From the NCBI GenBank assembly GCA_937952895.1, contig CALFYC010000134.1, positions 1-9,863 of the forward strand: a stretch of 9,863 nucleotides of DNA, written 5' to 3'. The first letter of the stretch is position 1, and each line of letters begins with the position of its first letter. The stretch comes from an uncultured Neisseriaceae bacterium. Its GTDB lineage: Bacteria > Pseudomonadota > Gammaproteobacteria > Burkholderiales > UBA11063. Below are positions 1-7,296 of this stretch, piece after piece. The translations under genes and the position numbers were made by a program. The notes under the pieces are model-generated. The model saw nothing but the letters and a program-made list of their open reading frames with translations, had not been told where the DNA came from and did no database searches.

Positions 1-2
1 AA

Positions 3-212
3 GAATTTATTAAATTATCTGAACAAAGACAAATTAATTTATTAAATTACTTTATTTGTCAGACAAATTTAGCCTTGCCCTCACAAAAACAAATTGTTGA
101 ATTTAATCGTCAAGTGATTAATAGTTGTTGGGACAGTATGCCATCTTTAATAATAAATTCTAATTTTAAAATCATAAAAAATAAAAATAAAATCTATATT
201 ACAATTATTTAA
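3..212 (+). CDS. tilS: tRNA(Ile)-lysidine synthase TilS, C-terminal fragment (5' end outside window)
   Basis: An open frame enters from the left edge and ends with TAA at 210-212, giving 69 residues. The pattern matches the substrate-binding domain that follows the PP-loop ATPase domain in TilS: a basic and leucine-rich helix (RQINLLNYF), then LALPS, a helix with FNRQVI, an acidic-polar DSMP turn, and a closing strand ending in NKIYI, corresponding to the 'rrYrgrLyl' region of the family. TilS converts the wobble cytidine of tRNA-Ile(CAU) to lysidine, so that it reads AUA instead of AUG, and is normally essential. The protein stops just after that strand, whereas E. coli-type TilS (about 430 residues) has a further C-terminal domain of roughly 100 residues. 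Only 94 bases separate the stop from the tRNA gene, so that domain cannot be encoded here. The catalytic part lies outside the window, so the assignment rests on a short match to the remembered family pattern. Confidence 0.6.
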   Translation, partial: EFIKLSEQRQINLLNYFICQTNLALPSQKQIVEFNRQVINSCWDSMPSLIINSNFKIIKNKNKIYITII

Positions 213-252
213 AGTTTTGATTATTTTTTAATTGCTTGATTATTTATAAATT

Positions 253-272
253 AATATCTTTGATAAGATATT
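253..272. terminator. AT-rich hairpin between convergent tilS and tRNA-Leu, possible bidirectional terminator
   Basis: AATATCTT and AAGATATT form a perfect 8-bp stem around a TGAT loop. On the plus strand TT follows the stem, so the run there is TTTT. The hairpin lies between the tilS stop and the 3' end of the convergent tRNA gene, where a shared terminator is expected. The stem has only one G-C pair and the U-tract is short, so intrinsic termination strength is doubtful. Confidence 0.35.
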
Positions 273-306
273 TTAACTACATATGTTGAAATTTATTAAT
301 TTTAAG

Positions 307-393
307 TGGTGCCGAAAGTGGGACTTGAACCCACACTCTGTTGCCAGAACCGGATTTTGAGTCCGGCGCGTCTACCAGTTCCACCATTTCGGC
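307..393 (-). tRNA. tRNA-Leu (anticodon CAA)
   Basis: Read on the minus strand this is an 87-nt type II tRNA. The acceptor stem GCCGAAA (387-393) pairs with TTTCGGC (311-317), followed by discriminator A and an encoded CCA (307-309). The D arm contains ACTGGTAGACGC. The anticodon stem CCGGA/TCCGG encloses the loop CTCAAAA, giving anticodon CAA, which reads UUG leucine codons. The long variable arm (around TTCTGGCAACAGAG) is typical of tRNA-Leu. The T arm carries GTTCAAGTC. All expected parts are present, so the gene looks functional. It converges on tilS and has its own promoter at 453-481. Confidence 0.97.
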
Positions 394-452
394 TAGAGAT
401 AAAATTAGACCTTAGCAATTATTTTATACTAAGGCATTAATTTAGAGAATAG

Positions 453-481
453 ATTATACTTTAATTAAAATGATTAGTCAA
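453..481 (-). promoter_or_regulatory. Near-consensus sigma70 promoter for tRNA-Leu
   Basis: On the minus strand TTGACT (476-481) and TATAAT (453-458) are separated by exactly 17 bp. Predicted transcription starts near 446 and crosses about 50 nt of leader before the mature tRNA 5' end at 393. Such strength is expected for a stable-RNA gene. The promoter lies between the kinase-like gene and the tRNA, so the tRNA does not depend on read-through. Confidence 0.85.
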
Positions 482-495
482 TCTTTCAAAACATA

Positions 496-516
496 AATGT
501 TTAACTACCAAACATT
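496..516 (-). terminator. Weak hairpin at the 3' end of the histidine-kinase-like gene
   Basis: AATGTTT and AAACATT form a 7-bp perfect stem with a 7-nt loop, and the gene's TAA stop lies inside it. On the minus strand it is followed by TATGTTTTG, a poor U-tract. It could slow or end transcription of the upstream gene just before the tRNA promoter, but it is AT-rich and could be chance in this composition. Confidence 0.25.
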
Positions 517-2033
517 AAACGTTTATCCAGTTTACTTTTTATTCCTTCTAAATCATCTTTTGAAATTGCTGATAAATATTTAGGTATTTCATTAATATTA
601 AAATCTTTGCCCGATAGTAAAAATAAATTCTTATAACCTTGCTCATGTAATAATTTAGCAATTTCGGTTCCTGTAATATTACTATTTACAAAATGGTTAT
701 CAATACAAATTCTGACATCTTTTGGATATTTAAATAAATCTTCTAAAAATGAGTAAGGATCTTGATATTCAACCACTGTTTGTCCAGCAAAAGCAAATCT
801 TACCAACATACGCACATAAACTTGGTTATCGTCAATAATCACCGCATCAGTCTTTTTAGATGATGAATTTGGACGTGGACTTTCACGCACTGTTACTTTA
901 ATATCTGAAGCTAAACTTTTAGGTAAAATCTTAATTTTCATTTTACACGCTTCAGCAAATATATCCTTGTTAGCATAATGGCTAGTAACTAATATTGATC
1001 GAGGGAATTGGCACTCTTGGACAACCTGTAGGCCATTTAAACGTTGTTTTAATAATTCATAATCAGTTAACAATAAAACTCTCTCTCTATCTTCAGGTGA
1101 TAATCTATGACAAAAATCAATTACATCTTGTCCAAATTCAAAATGTTTTAATTGAATTGATGAATTTTTTGATAATACACCTTCAAATCTAGCACTCCAA
1201 GCACCATGAATCGATGCATCATCATCTAAGACAACAATAATATCATGATCACGCACATCTAAACTTTCAGCAATCCAATCAACATTTGCAGATCTTGGAA
1301 AAGATGTAACAACAACAGTCCCCTCTTTTGCCTTAGATGTTATAGAAAGAGTCCCTTGATTATGTTCTAAAATTTCGCGAATCTGAGTTATTCGATTATT
1401 AGATGAACTATTGTCCTTATTTGCTTCTGACTTATTATTAATTTTATCAACTAAAGTTGGAGATACCACATTACTATTATCTCTGAATTTAATATGAACA
1501 TTTTCTTTATCGGCATCTAACTCAATAGTGATGACACCTCCACCATCTCCTAATGATTCTACAATATTTTGTATAATTTTAGATACCATAAGCCTTAATG
1601 ACACACTATCGCCTGTAATAAATGCAAAATTAGCCGAATGAATAAATTTATGTTCTAGTTTAACCGCCAAATCTTTATATTGGTATTTCTTTTCGGTAAG
1701 AATTTGAAGAATTAAAGTTGAAATCAAGATTGGCGCACTCTCACCCACTTGAGATGAGGCATCTTCAAACTGAACATATTTATTGATTAAGCTATTTGCA
1801 ACATCGCCAATGTTAGTTGCAACACCATGCAACGCTACTCGATATTCTTCAGGTAAAATATCATCACAGACAGAAACCAACATCTGTAAACTTGCAAGAG
1901 GAGATCGAATATCATGCACAACTTGTTCAGCAATTTTTTTGAATTTTTCACGTTCAATAAGTAATTCTTTATGCAGTTTAGACTCAATATTACGCAGTTC
2001 TTTATCTCTATTTTCACTAGCCTGTTTTGTCAT
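501..2033 (-). CDS. Soluble histidine-kinase-like protein with degenerate ATPase domain and two receiver domains
   Basis: 510 residues with no membrane segment or signal peptide. Domains in order: a charged, probably coiled-coil start (1-38); a HisKA-like H-box HDIRSPLASL with phospho-acceptor H40; an HATPase-like region (about 135-247); a first receiver (about 264-382) with acidic residues D270-D272, phospho-acceptor D324 in LLLTDYEL, T350 and K372; and a second receiver (about 395-500) with D401/D402, D445 in CIDNHF, S474 and a possible K485. The N-box asparagine N156 is present. The G1 box reads DNSNVV instead of DxGxG, and the glycine-rich G2 box is replaced by a Ser/Asn stretch, so ATP binding may be lost. 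The layout resembles cytoplasmic hybrid kinases of Legionella/Coxiella type (from memory). No output domain or sensor is visible, and no partner regulator is adjacent. GGGG lies 9 nt upstream of ATG and AAGGAA directly abuts it. Transcription probably starts from the extended -10 element at 2136-2144. Confidence 0.8.
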   Translation of the reverse strand: MTKQASENRDKELRNIESKLHKELLIEREKFKKIAEQVVHDIRSPLASLQMLVSVCDDILPEEYRVALHGVATNIGDVANSLINKYVQFEDASSQVGESAPILISTLILQILTEKKYQYKDLAVKLEHKFIHSANFAFITGDSVSLRLMVSKIIQNIVESLGDGGGVITIELDADKENVHIKFRDNSNVVSPTLVDKINNKSEANKDNSSSNNRITQIREILEHNQGTLSITSKAKEGTVVVTSFPRSANVDWIAESLDVRDHDIIVVLDDDASIHGAWSARFEGVLSKNSSIQLKHFEFGQDVIDFCHRLSPEDRERVLLLTDYELLKQRLNGLQVVQECQFPRSILVTSHYANKDIFAEACKMKIKILPKSLASDIKVTVRESPRPNSSSKKTDAVIIDDNQVYVRMLVRFAFAGQTVVEYQDPYSFLEDLFKYPKDVRICIDNHFVNSNITGTEIAKLLHEQGYKNLFLLSGKDFNINEIPKYLSAISKDDLEGIKSKLDKRLMFGS

Positions 2034-2135
2034 TTCCTTATCCCCGCATCATCTTAATCTTAGAATAGAACCTAAGACCATTACTATTGTTGAATCGAAG
2101 GTTTTAAATTTAAATAATACCTAGCTTACAGCGGA

Positions 2136-2144
2136 ATTATAGCA
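2136..2144 (-). promoter_or_regulatory. Extended -10 promoter for the histidine-kinase-like gene
   Basis: The minus strand reads TGCTATAAT, a perfect extended -10 (TGn + TATAAT). No convincing -35 stands 16-18 bp upstream, which extended -10 promoters tolerate. Predicted transcription starts near 2129, leaving a leader of about 95 nt. It lies in the 143-bp gap after htrA, which supports separate transcription of the kinase-like gene from the upstream operon. Confidence 0.55.
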
Positions 2145-2176
2145 TTACCTAAATATATAAGATGTTAATTTTTTAT

Positions 2177-3253
2177 TTATTTTGGCATAATCGTTATAAA
2201 AAGCTTTTGACCACCACGATTCACTTCTAACACGAATTGGGCTACGGATGATATTTCGGCTTTAACTTGCTCAACTTTAGTAATTTTTTTACCGTTAATT
2301 GCAATTAACTTATCCCCAACCATTAATCCAGCTCTATCTGCATCTGAATCAGCTTTAACACAAGTTATGATCACACCTAAAGATTCATCTTGTAACAATT
2401 CTGGAGCTAAATTACTTAGTTCTAAACCATATTGGTTTAACTCAATAACCGATAAATGATCTTGCATAGTTTTAACGATTTGCATTACCAAATTAATTGG
2501 TATTGCAAAACTTATTCCCATATAACCACCAATCCTACTATAAATTTGGGAGTTTACCCCAACCACCTCTCCTGACAAATTAAATAGAGGGCTACCAGAG
2601 CTTCCCGGATTAATTGGCACATCAGTTTGAATAAATGAATTGGGTTTATTTAATAATTTGCGATTTTTTGCGGATATAATACCGTGGGTTACCGAATTGT
2701 CAAACCCAAATTGACCACCAATTGCAGCAACCCATTGCCCAACTTCAAGTTGATTCGGATCTCCAATTCTAACTATTGGTAGATTATGGGCATTTACCTT
2801 TAATAATGCAATATCTGAATTATTATCTACTCCAATAATTCGAGCATTTAATTCAAGTTTATTTATTGTTTTTACTTTAACAGTTAAAGCATTTTGAATA
2901 ACATGGCTACTCGTTACAATATATCCATCCTCACTAATTATAAAACCTGAACCATATACATGGCGCGTTTTATTTAATGGATAATTTTTATTTAAACTAT
3001 CATTGCCAAGCAGTTGATTAATTGAATCATTTGAGGGTTTTAATTGTGGCAGCTCAACATCAAGGCTTACCACACTACTACCAACTTGCTTCACTAGTAA
3101 TACAAAATTGGGAGACTGATTAATAGTCAAGCTTGTTTTTATAGGTGACTTATCCAGGTTTAATATATGATCAATTAAATTAAATTGACCGCATAAATAA
3201 GCAGCTATAATACTAATAACAATAACTAGCAAAAATTTTTTATGTGACATCAT
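2177..3253 (-). CDS. DegS/HtrA-family membrane-anchored serine protease (trypsin-like + one PDZ)
   Basis: 358 residues, close to the usual length of DegS (about 355). One N-terminal hydrophobic segment (about 7-22) follows MSHKK, so the protein is probably anchored in the inner membrane with its protease domain in the periplasm. A polar linker (about 35-95) precedes the chymotrypsin-fold domain. The catalytic triad is visible: H117 in VTSSHVI, D147 in NNSDIALL and S219 in NPGSSGSPL. A single PDZ domain occupies about 270-356 (GVIITCV, AGLMVGDKLIAING). In the DegS/AlgW group the PDZ senses unfolded outer-membrane proteins and the protease cuts an anti-sigma factor. No rseA or rpoE lies in this window, so that role is inferred from family only. 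It sits 21 nt after gloA without a clear Shine-Dalgarno. Two successive ATG codons make the start uncertain by one residue. DegQ-like function is less likely given the single PDZ and the anchor. Confidence 0.88.
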   Translation of the reverse strand: MMSHKKFLLVIVISIIAAYLCGQFNLIDHILNLDKSPIKTSLTINQSPNFVLLVKQVGSSVVSLDVELPQLKPSNDSINQLLGNDSLNKNYPLNKTRHVYGSGFIISEDGYIVTSSHVIQNALTVKVKTINKLELNARIIGVDNNSDIALLKVNAHNLPIVRIGDPNQLEVGQWVAAIGGQFGFDNSVTHGIISAKNRKLLNKPNSFIQTDVPINPGSSGSPLFNLSGEVVGVNSQIYSRIGGYMGISFAIPINLVMQIVKTMQDHLSVIELNQYGLELSNLAPELLQDESLGVIITCVKADSDADRAGLMVGDKLIAINGKKITKVEQVKAEISSVAQFVLEVNRGGQKLFITIMPK

Positions 3254-3274
3254 ATAAATTTAAATTGATAAGAA

Positions 3275-3667
3275 TCAATCCCTAGCAATTAATTCAATTT
3301 TATAGCCATTCGGATCTTCAATAAAAGCGATATAATGCTTTCCTCCAAATTTCATAGGGCCCGGCTCTCGGGTAACTTTACCTAAATAGTCTTTGGCAAC
3401 ACTACAAATATAGCTCATCTCCGTCATTGAAACACTTACTGCCAAATGCCCAAAACCTGTTCCCAAATCATATGCATGAGTATCCCAATTATAAGTCAAT
3501 TCAATTAAAGTATGGCTATCTTCACTTCCATAGCCTAAAAACACCAAAGTAAATTGTCCATTTGGATAATCAGTTTTCTTAATTATTTGCATATTTAATA
3601 CACTAGTATAAAATGCTATACTTTTTTCTAAATCGGTAACTCGAATCATCGTATGGAGTAATCGCAT
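3275..3667 (-). CDS. gloA: Lactoylglutathione lyase (glyoxalase I)
   Basis: 130 residues, matching the roughly 135-residue bacterial glyoxalase I. The enzyme isomerises the hemithioacetal of methylglyoxal and glutathione to S-lactoylglutathione in the cytoplasm. Metal ligands can be placed: H5 in LLHTMIRV, E56 in LIELTYNW, H74 in GFGHLAV and E125 in GYKIELI, the set used by the E. coli-type nickel-dependent homodimer. The conserved features MIRVTDLEKSIAFY and IEDPNGYKIELI are intact, and the chain lacks the insertions of the longer zinc-type (human-like) enzymes. AGAGGT stands 8 nt upstream of the ATG. The gene follows nth by 18 nt and precedes htrA by 21 nt. The next pathway enzyme, GloB, is encoded at the head of the same gene run, which strongly supports the pathway assignment. 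Confidence 0.96.
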   Translation of the reverse strand: MRLLHTMIRVTDLEKSIAFYTSVLNMQIIKKTDYPNGQFTLVFLGYGSEDSHTLIELTYNWDTHAYDLGTGFGHLAVSVSMTEMSYICSVAKDYLGKVTREPGPMKFGGKHYIAFIEDPNGYKIELIARD

Positions 3668-3685
3668 AATTAAATACCTCTAAAA

Positions 3686-4330
3686 TTAAGATTTCATGTG
3701 TCCCAGATAATAATCACAATATTGTGAAATTTTACACTCATTACACAATGGCTTTCTTGCTTTACAAATATATCGGCCATGCAAAATTAACCAATGATGG
3801 GCATCCTTTTTATATCTAGTAGGAATTACTTCCATTAACTTATTTTCAACTTCTAAAGGTGTATTTCCTTTTGCAATACCTAGCCTATTACTTAATCTGA
3901 AAATATGAGTATCAACAGCAATAGTCTCATGTCCAAATAAAGTATTTAGAACTACATTTGCGGTTTTTCTACCAACCCCAGGCAATTTAATCAAAGCATC
4001 AAAATCTTCAGGCACAGTTGAATTATGTTCTTTGATTAACATATCGCATAAATTAATAATGTGTTTAGCTTTAGTTTTATATAGGCCAATACTTTTAATG
4101 TAAGTTTCTAGACCATCTATTTGAAGTTTCAAAATCTCTTTAGGAGTATTTGCAACTTTGTATAGTTTTGTTGTTGCTTTATTAACACTTATATCAGTCG
4201 CTTGAGCTGACAACACAACTGATATTAATAATTCAAATGCTGATGAATAACACAATTCGGTAGTTGGTGCTGGGTTTTCTATTTGTAAAATACTAAAGAT
4301 ATTTTCTGCTTGAATTACTTTATTCTTCAT
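3686..4330 (-). CDS. nth: Endonuclease III (DNA glycosylase/AP lyase)
   Basis: 214 residues (E. coli Nth has 211). It removes oxidised pyrimidines from DNA and cleaves the abasic site by beta-elimination. The helix-hairpin-helix LPGVGRKTANVV carries catalytic K122, and D140 in AVDTHIFRL is the catalytic aspartate. Four cysteines C189, C196, C199 and C205 keep the exact C-X6-C-X2-C-X5-C spacing of the 4Fe-4S cluster. The start MKNKVIQAENIF is chosen because it aligns with the E. coli N-terminus just before the PTTEL motif. A longer in-frame ATG at 4372 would add 14 hydrophobic residues inside dnaB. With the chosen start the first 11 nt overlap the end of dnaB (ATGAAGAATAA), and no Shine-Dalgarno is visible, so translation is probably coupled to termination of DnaB. 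Confidence 0.97.
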   Translation of the reverse strand: MKNKVIQAENIFSILQIENPAPTTELCYSSAFELLISVVLSAQATDISVNKATTKLYKVANTPKEILKLQIDGLETYIKSIGLYKTKAKHIINLCDMLIKEHNSTVPEDFDALIKLPGVGRKTANVVLNTLFGHETIAVDTHIFRLSNRLGIAKGNTPLEVENKLMEVIPTRYKKDAHHWLILHGRYICKARKPLCNECKISQYCDYYLGHMKS

Positions 4331-5687
4331 AATTAATATAAGGATTTTCAAAACGAATACATTTATGCACAAAAGCTAACTTTATAACACCCGTGCTACC
4401 ACTTCTATTTTTAGCCACATTAACTTCAGCCAAACCTTTTTCCTTACTATCTTGATCATAATAATCATCTCTATATAATAATAAAATAATATCAGCATCT
4501 TGTTCCAAAGCACCAGACTCTCGCAAATCTGCAATATTAGGACGCTTATCATGCCGACTTTCTACCTCACGGTTTAATTGAGATAATAATACAATTGGCA
4601 CACTAACTTCTAAAGCTAAAGACTTTAATGATCTTGAAATATCCGCAACTTCTTGTGCACGATTTGAATTACGATTATCACCTAGTCCTGACATAATTTG
4701 CACATAATCAATAACAATTAAACCTAAATCGCCTATTTGATCTTTTAGACGCCTAACCCTAGCACGTAAATCAATTACATTAATCCCCGGAGTTTCTGCG
4801 ATATAAATTGGTGCGGATTTTAGATCATTCACCCCTAAATACAGCTTTTCCATTTCATCATAATTTAAATCTCCACGCTTAATTGCCCCTTGACTAACCC
4901 TAGAAACAGAACTTAAGAGCCTTTGCGCTAGTTGCTCACCAGTCATCTCTAATGAAAAGATAGCAACAGGAAGTTTACTTTTTAGTGCAACATTCTCAGC
5001 AATATTAACTGCAAATGCGGTTTTCCCCATACCTGGACGACCTGCAATAATAACTAGTTCGCCTCTTTGTAACCCTGATGTATATTCATCTAACTGTATA
5101 TAGTGTGTAGCAATTCCCGTTACTGCATTTTTATCTTCACGCTGCGACATTTGAATTGCTCGTTCTACTACATTAGTTAATAAGACTTTAAGATCTGAAA
5201 ATTGCTTATTTGAACTATTGATATCTTTAATGCTAAAAACTTTTTGTTCAGCCTCATCTAAAATTAGATCAATATCACGACCATTGGTATTATAAGCACT
5301 ATCTGCAACTTCCGAACCGGCTCTAACTAACTCACGTAAAATATACCGTTCACGAACGATTTCCGCATAACTTTTAATATTGCTGGAACTTGCAGTTGCT
5401 TCAACTAAATTATTAATATATTCATAACCACCAATATAATCTAACTCATTATTTTGTTTTAATGATTCAGAAACAGTTATAGCATCAACATTACGGTTAA
5501 AACTTTTAAGTTTTACAATATGATGAAAAATTATTTGATGCTCTTTACGATAAAAATGCCCTTCATGTAAGATTCCAATAATATCTAAATAAGAGTCCTC
5601 ATCTAATAAAAGTCCGCCTAAAATCATTTGCTCCGCCTCAATTGAATGCGGTGGTGTTTTTAAAGTAGCAATACTGTTATCTGTCAT
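4320..5687 (-). CDS. dnaB: Replicative DNA helicase DnaB
   Basis: 455 residues, normal for the family (E. coli 471). The hexameric ring helicase unwinds DNA at the fork and recruits primase. The N-terminal domain (about 10-110: PPHSIEAEQMILGGLL, then VEATASSSNIKSYA) is followed by a linker and a RecA-like ATPase domain. Walker A is GRPGMGKT (216-223), the H1a glutamate is E247 in FSLEM, and Walker B is LIVIDYVQ with D327. H3 is LLSQLNREVE, and DLRESGALEQDAD is the DNA-binding/H4 region. The arginine finger region reads NRSGSTG (R428), where many homologues have NRxGPxG, a small deviation. No intein interrupts it. AGGA 7 nt before ATG serves as ribosome site. It starts 14 nt after the TauE/SafE gene and its stop overlaps the nth start. 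In many genomes dnaB follows rplI; here it sits in a glyoxalase-containing run. Confidence 0.98.
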   Translation of the reverse strand: MTDNSIATLKTPPHSIEAEQMILGGLLLDEDSYLDIIGILHEGHFYRKEHQIIFHHIVKLKSFNRNVDAITVSESLKQNNELDYIGGYEYINNLVEATASSSNIKSYAEIVRERYILRELVRAGSEVADSAYNTNGRDIDLILDEAEQKVFSIKDINSSNKQFSDLKVLLTNVVERAIQMSQREDKNAVTGIATHYIQLDEYTSGLQRGELVIIAGRPGMGKTAFAVNIAENVALKSKLPVAIFSLEMTGEQLAQRLLSSVSRVSQGAIKRGDLNYDEMEKLYLGVNDLKSAPIYIAETPGINVIDLRARVRRLKDQIGDLGLIVIDYVQIMSGLGDNRNSNRAQEVADISRSLKSLALEVSVPIVLLSQLNREVESRHDKRPNIADLRESGALEQDADIILLLYRDDYYDQDSKEKGLAEVNVAKNRSGSTGVIKLAFVHKCIRFENPYINYEE

Positions 5688-5701
5688 TATAAGTCCTAAA
5701 A

Positions 5702-6517
5702 TTAGCTAAAATGCACACTATGCTGGTTGATTATTATATGCTGGGAAATCACTTGATAAAATGATAATAACACATTTATAAATACAACCATAATAAAAAA
5801 GGGTTTTACAAATTTGGAGCCTTTTAAAATAACCATTTTTGCTCCAGTATAGCCCCCAAAAATCTGTCCAATGGCCATGATAAAACCAAAAGTAAAATTT
5901 ACTTTACCATAAAATAAAAATATCACCAATGCAAACAAGTTACTTTTTAAATTAAGAACTTTAGCATAACCTGATGCATTTAAAAAATCATAACCAAGAC
6001 ATAAAACTATAGCAATAATCCAAAAATTTCCCACTCCAGGACCAAAAAAAGCATCGTAAAATCCAAAAATAAACCCAAAAATCGCAAAAAATTTTATATC
6101 TGACATTCTTTTTTTGCCAGGCTTCAATCCAATATCTCTAAATACAATGTTGATTAAAAATACCGCCAACATTAGAAATGGAACAATAAATGCCATAAAG
6201 TGGTTAGAAATGTAATTTACTGTAACTGCACCGAGTATAGCCCCAATTAAACCCATTATTAAACCACGAACCACAGTTAAAAAATTAATTAACCCATCTT
6301 GGTAATATCGAAATACCGCAATCCCGGTCCCACATGAAGCTTGTAATTTACTTGTCCCTAATACAGATGCCATTGGAATTCCTGTATATAGTAATGCTGG
6401 AAGACTAATTAATCCCCCACCACCAGCAATTGCATCAATAAATCCCGATAGAAACCCCATAAATACCAGAAAAATTAGCATTAAATGGTAATGATTTGAA
6501 AAAAATAATGAAATCAC
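5702..6517 (-). CDS. TauE/SafE (TSUP) family membrane permease
   Basis: 271 residues, strongly hydrophobic, with about eight predicted membrane segments in two homologous halves. The family-typical repeat appears twice: GFIDAIAGGGG (25-35) followed by TSKLQA, and GFYDAFFGPGVG (152-163) followed by KVLNLKSNL. Members move sulfur-containing or organic anions such as sulfite, sulfoacetate or taurine across the inner membrane. The substrate here cannot be told from sequence. The start used is a GTG at 6515-6517, 16 nt after gloB, with only a weak AAGAA upstream. An in-frame ATG at 6479-6481 would remove 12 residues and still leave the first membrane segment, but also lacks a clear ribosome site. 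Placement between gloB and dnaB suggests co-transcription; a functional link to glutathione or sulfur metabolism is speculation. Confidence 0.9.
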   Translation of the reverse strand: MISLFFSNHYHLMLIFLVFMGFLSGFIDAIAGGGGLISLPALLYTGIPMASVLGTSKLQASCGTGIAVFRYYQDGLINFLTVVRGLIMGLIGAILGAVTVNYISNHFMAFIVPFLMLAVFLINIVFRDIGLKPGKKRMSDIKFFAIFGFIFGFYDAFFGPGVGNFWIIAIVLCLGYDFLNASGYAKVLNLKSNLFALVIFLFYGKVNFTFGFIMAIGQIFGGYTGAKMVILKGSKFVKPFFIMVVFINVLLSFYQVISQHIIINQHSVHFS

Positions 6518-6533
6518 TTAATTATTAATTTTC

Positions 6534-7295
6534 TTAAAAGCTATTTCTAAGTTCACGTAATTTTATAAAGCAATCCAAGCCTGGTTTTATTTCCAAACCA
6601 GTTTGCTGATTTAACTGTTCAAGTATAACTTTAGAATCAGTGCGTAAAAATGGGTTAGTCTTAAGCTCTAATTCTAAAACTGTGGGTAAAGTAATCTTAT
6701 TTGTATCTAACTTATTCATTTCACTAGTTAAACGTGAACGTAAGTTAATATTAGTATGGTCAACGGATAATGCAAAATTGATATTTTTAATTGTATATTC
6801 ATGAGCCGGATAAATTATCGTATTTTTATCTAACGATTTAATTTTATTGAGTGAATTAAACATTGCCTCAAAGTCCATAGTAAATACTCTACCACATCCT
6901 GCAGCAAATAGAGTATCCCCACAAAACAAATGCTTTTGTTCTTCAAAGCTAATTAAATAGCACACCCCATGCAAAGTATGCCCAGGTGTTTCAATTACTG
7001 AAACATTTAATTTATCAGTTAAATTAAATTGTTGATTTTCAATCACAAAATTATTCGCCAGTCCACATGTTCCATAAACCGGAATATCTGGAAATAATTG
7101 AAGAAGTTCCGCGACTCCTCCAATATGATCATTATGATCATGGGTAAGTAAAATGCCTAAAATATCAATATCATTAGCTGTGATATAATCAAGCACTGGC
7201 TTAGCATCACCTGGATCAACAACAAAGATCCCATTAGATAGCTCTAAAAGCCAAATATAGTTGTCAGTAAATGCATTTAAGTGTTTTATTTTCAT
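6534..7295 (-). CDS. gloB: Hydroxyacylglutathione hydrolase (glyoxalase II)
   Basis: 253 residues (E. coli GloB 251). The enzyme hydrolyses S-lactoylglutathione to D-lactate and frees glutathione, completing methylglyoxal detoxification. The metallo-beta-lactamase signature THDHNDH gives H52, H54, D56 and H57. Further ligands are H106 in TPGHTLHG, D127 in FCGDTLF and H165 in YPAHEYT. The C-terminal helical domain (about 170-253) ends with KLRELRNSF, typical of true glyoxalase II. The family motif HTLGH reads HTLHG here, a minor change. The start MKIKHLNAF is chosen by family alignment; the frame stays open 14 codons further into the divergent methyltransferase gene, which is unlikely to be translated. 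A TAGAG about 9 nt upstream is a weak ribosome site. It is the first gene of the minus-strand run and its ATG lies one base from the ATG of the divergent gene. Confidence 0.96.
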   Translation of the reverse strand: MKIKHLNAFTDNYIWLLELSNGIFVVDPGDAKPVLDYITANDIDILGILLTHDHNDHIGGVAELLQLFPDIPVYGTCGLANNFVIENQQFNLTDKLNVSVIETPGHTLHGVCYLISFEEQKHLFCGDTLFAAGCGRVFTMDFEAMFNSLNKIKSLDKNTIIYPAHEYTIKNINFALSVDHTNINLRSRLTSEMNKLDTNKITLPTVLELELKTNPFLRTDSKVILEQLNQQTGLEIKPGLDCFIKLRELRNSF

Positions 7296-7296
7296 T

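Noticed and set aside
307..393. tRNA-Leu as an integration site for a mobile element
   Set aside because: No integrase gene and no second copy of the tRNA 3' end were seen in the window; flanking genes are core.
995..1192. 65-codon plus-strand open frame inside the kinase-like gene
   Set aside because: It is antisense to a well-supported domain-bearing gene, has low-complexity composition and no recognisable motif.
1835..2017. 60-codon minus-strand open frame inside the kinase-like gene
   Set aside because: Alternative frame of the same strand with Lys/Asn/Leu low-complexity content; no independent ribosome site seen.
1783..2124. 113-codon plus-strand open frame opposite the kinase-like gene's 5' part
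   Set aside because: Antisense to the H-box region; Ser/Thr/Cys-rich content typical of a shadow frame.
4331..4372. Upstream ATG that would lengthen Nth by 14 residues
   Set aside because: The extension is hydrophobic, lies wholly inside dnaB, and the family begins at the MKNK start.
7261..7296. TTG start that would lengthen the methyltransferase by 12 residues
   Set aside because: The added residues mirror gloB coding sequence and the family begins near the ATG at 7297.
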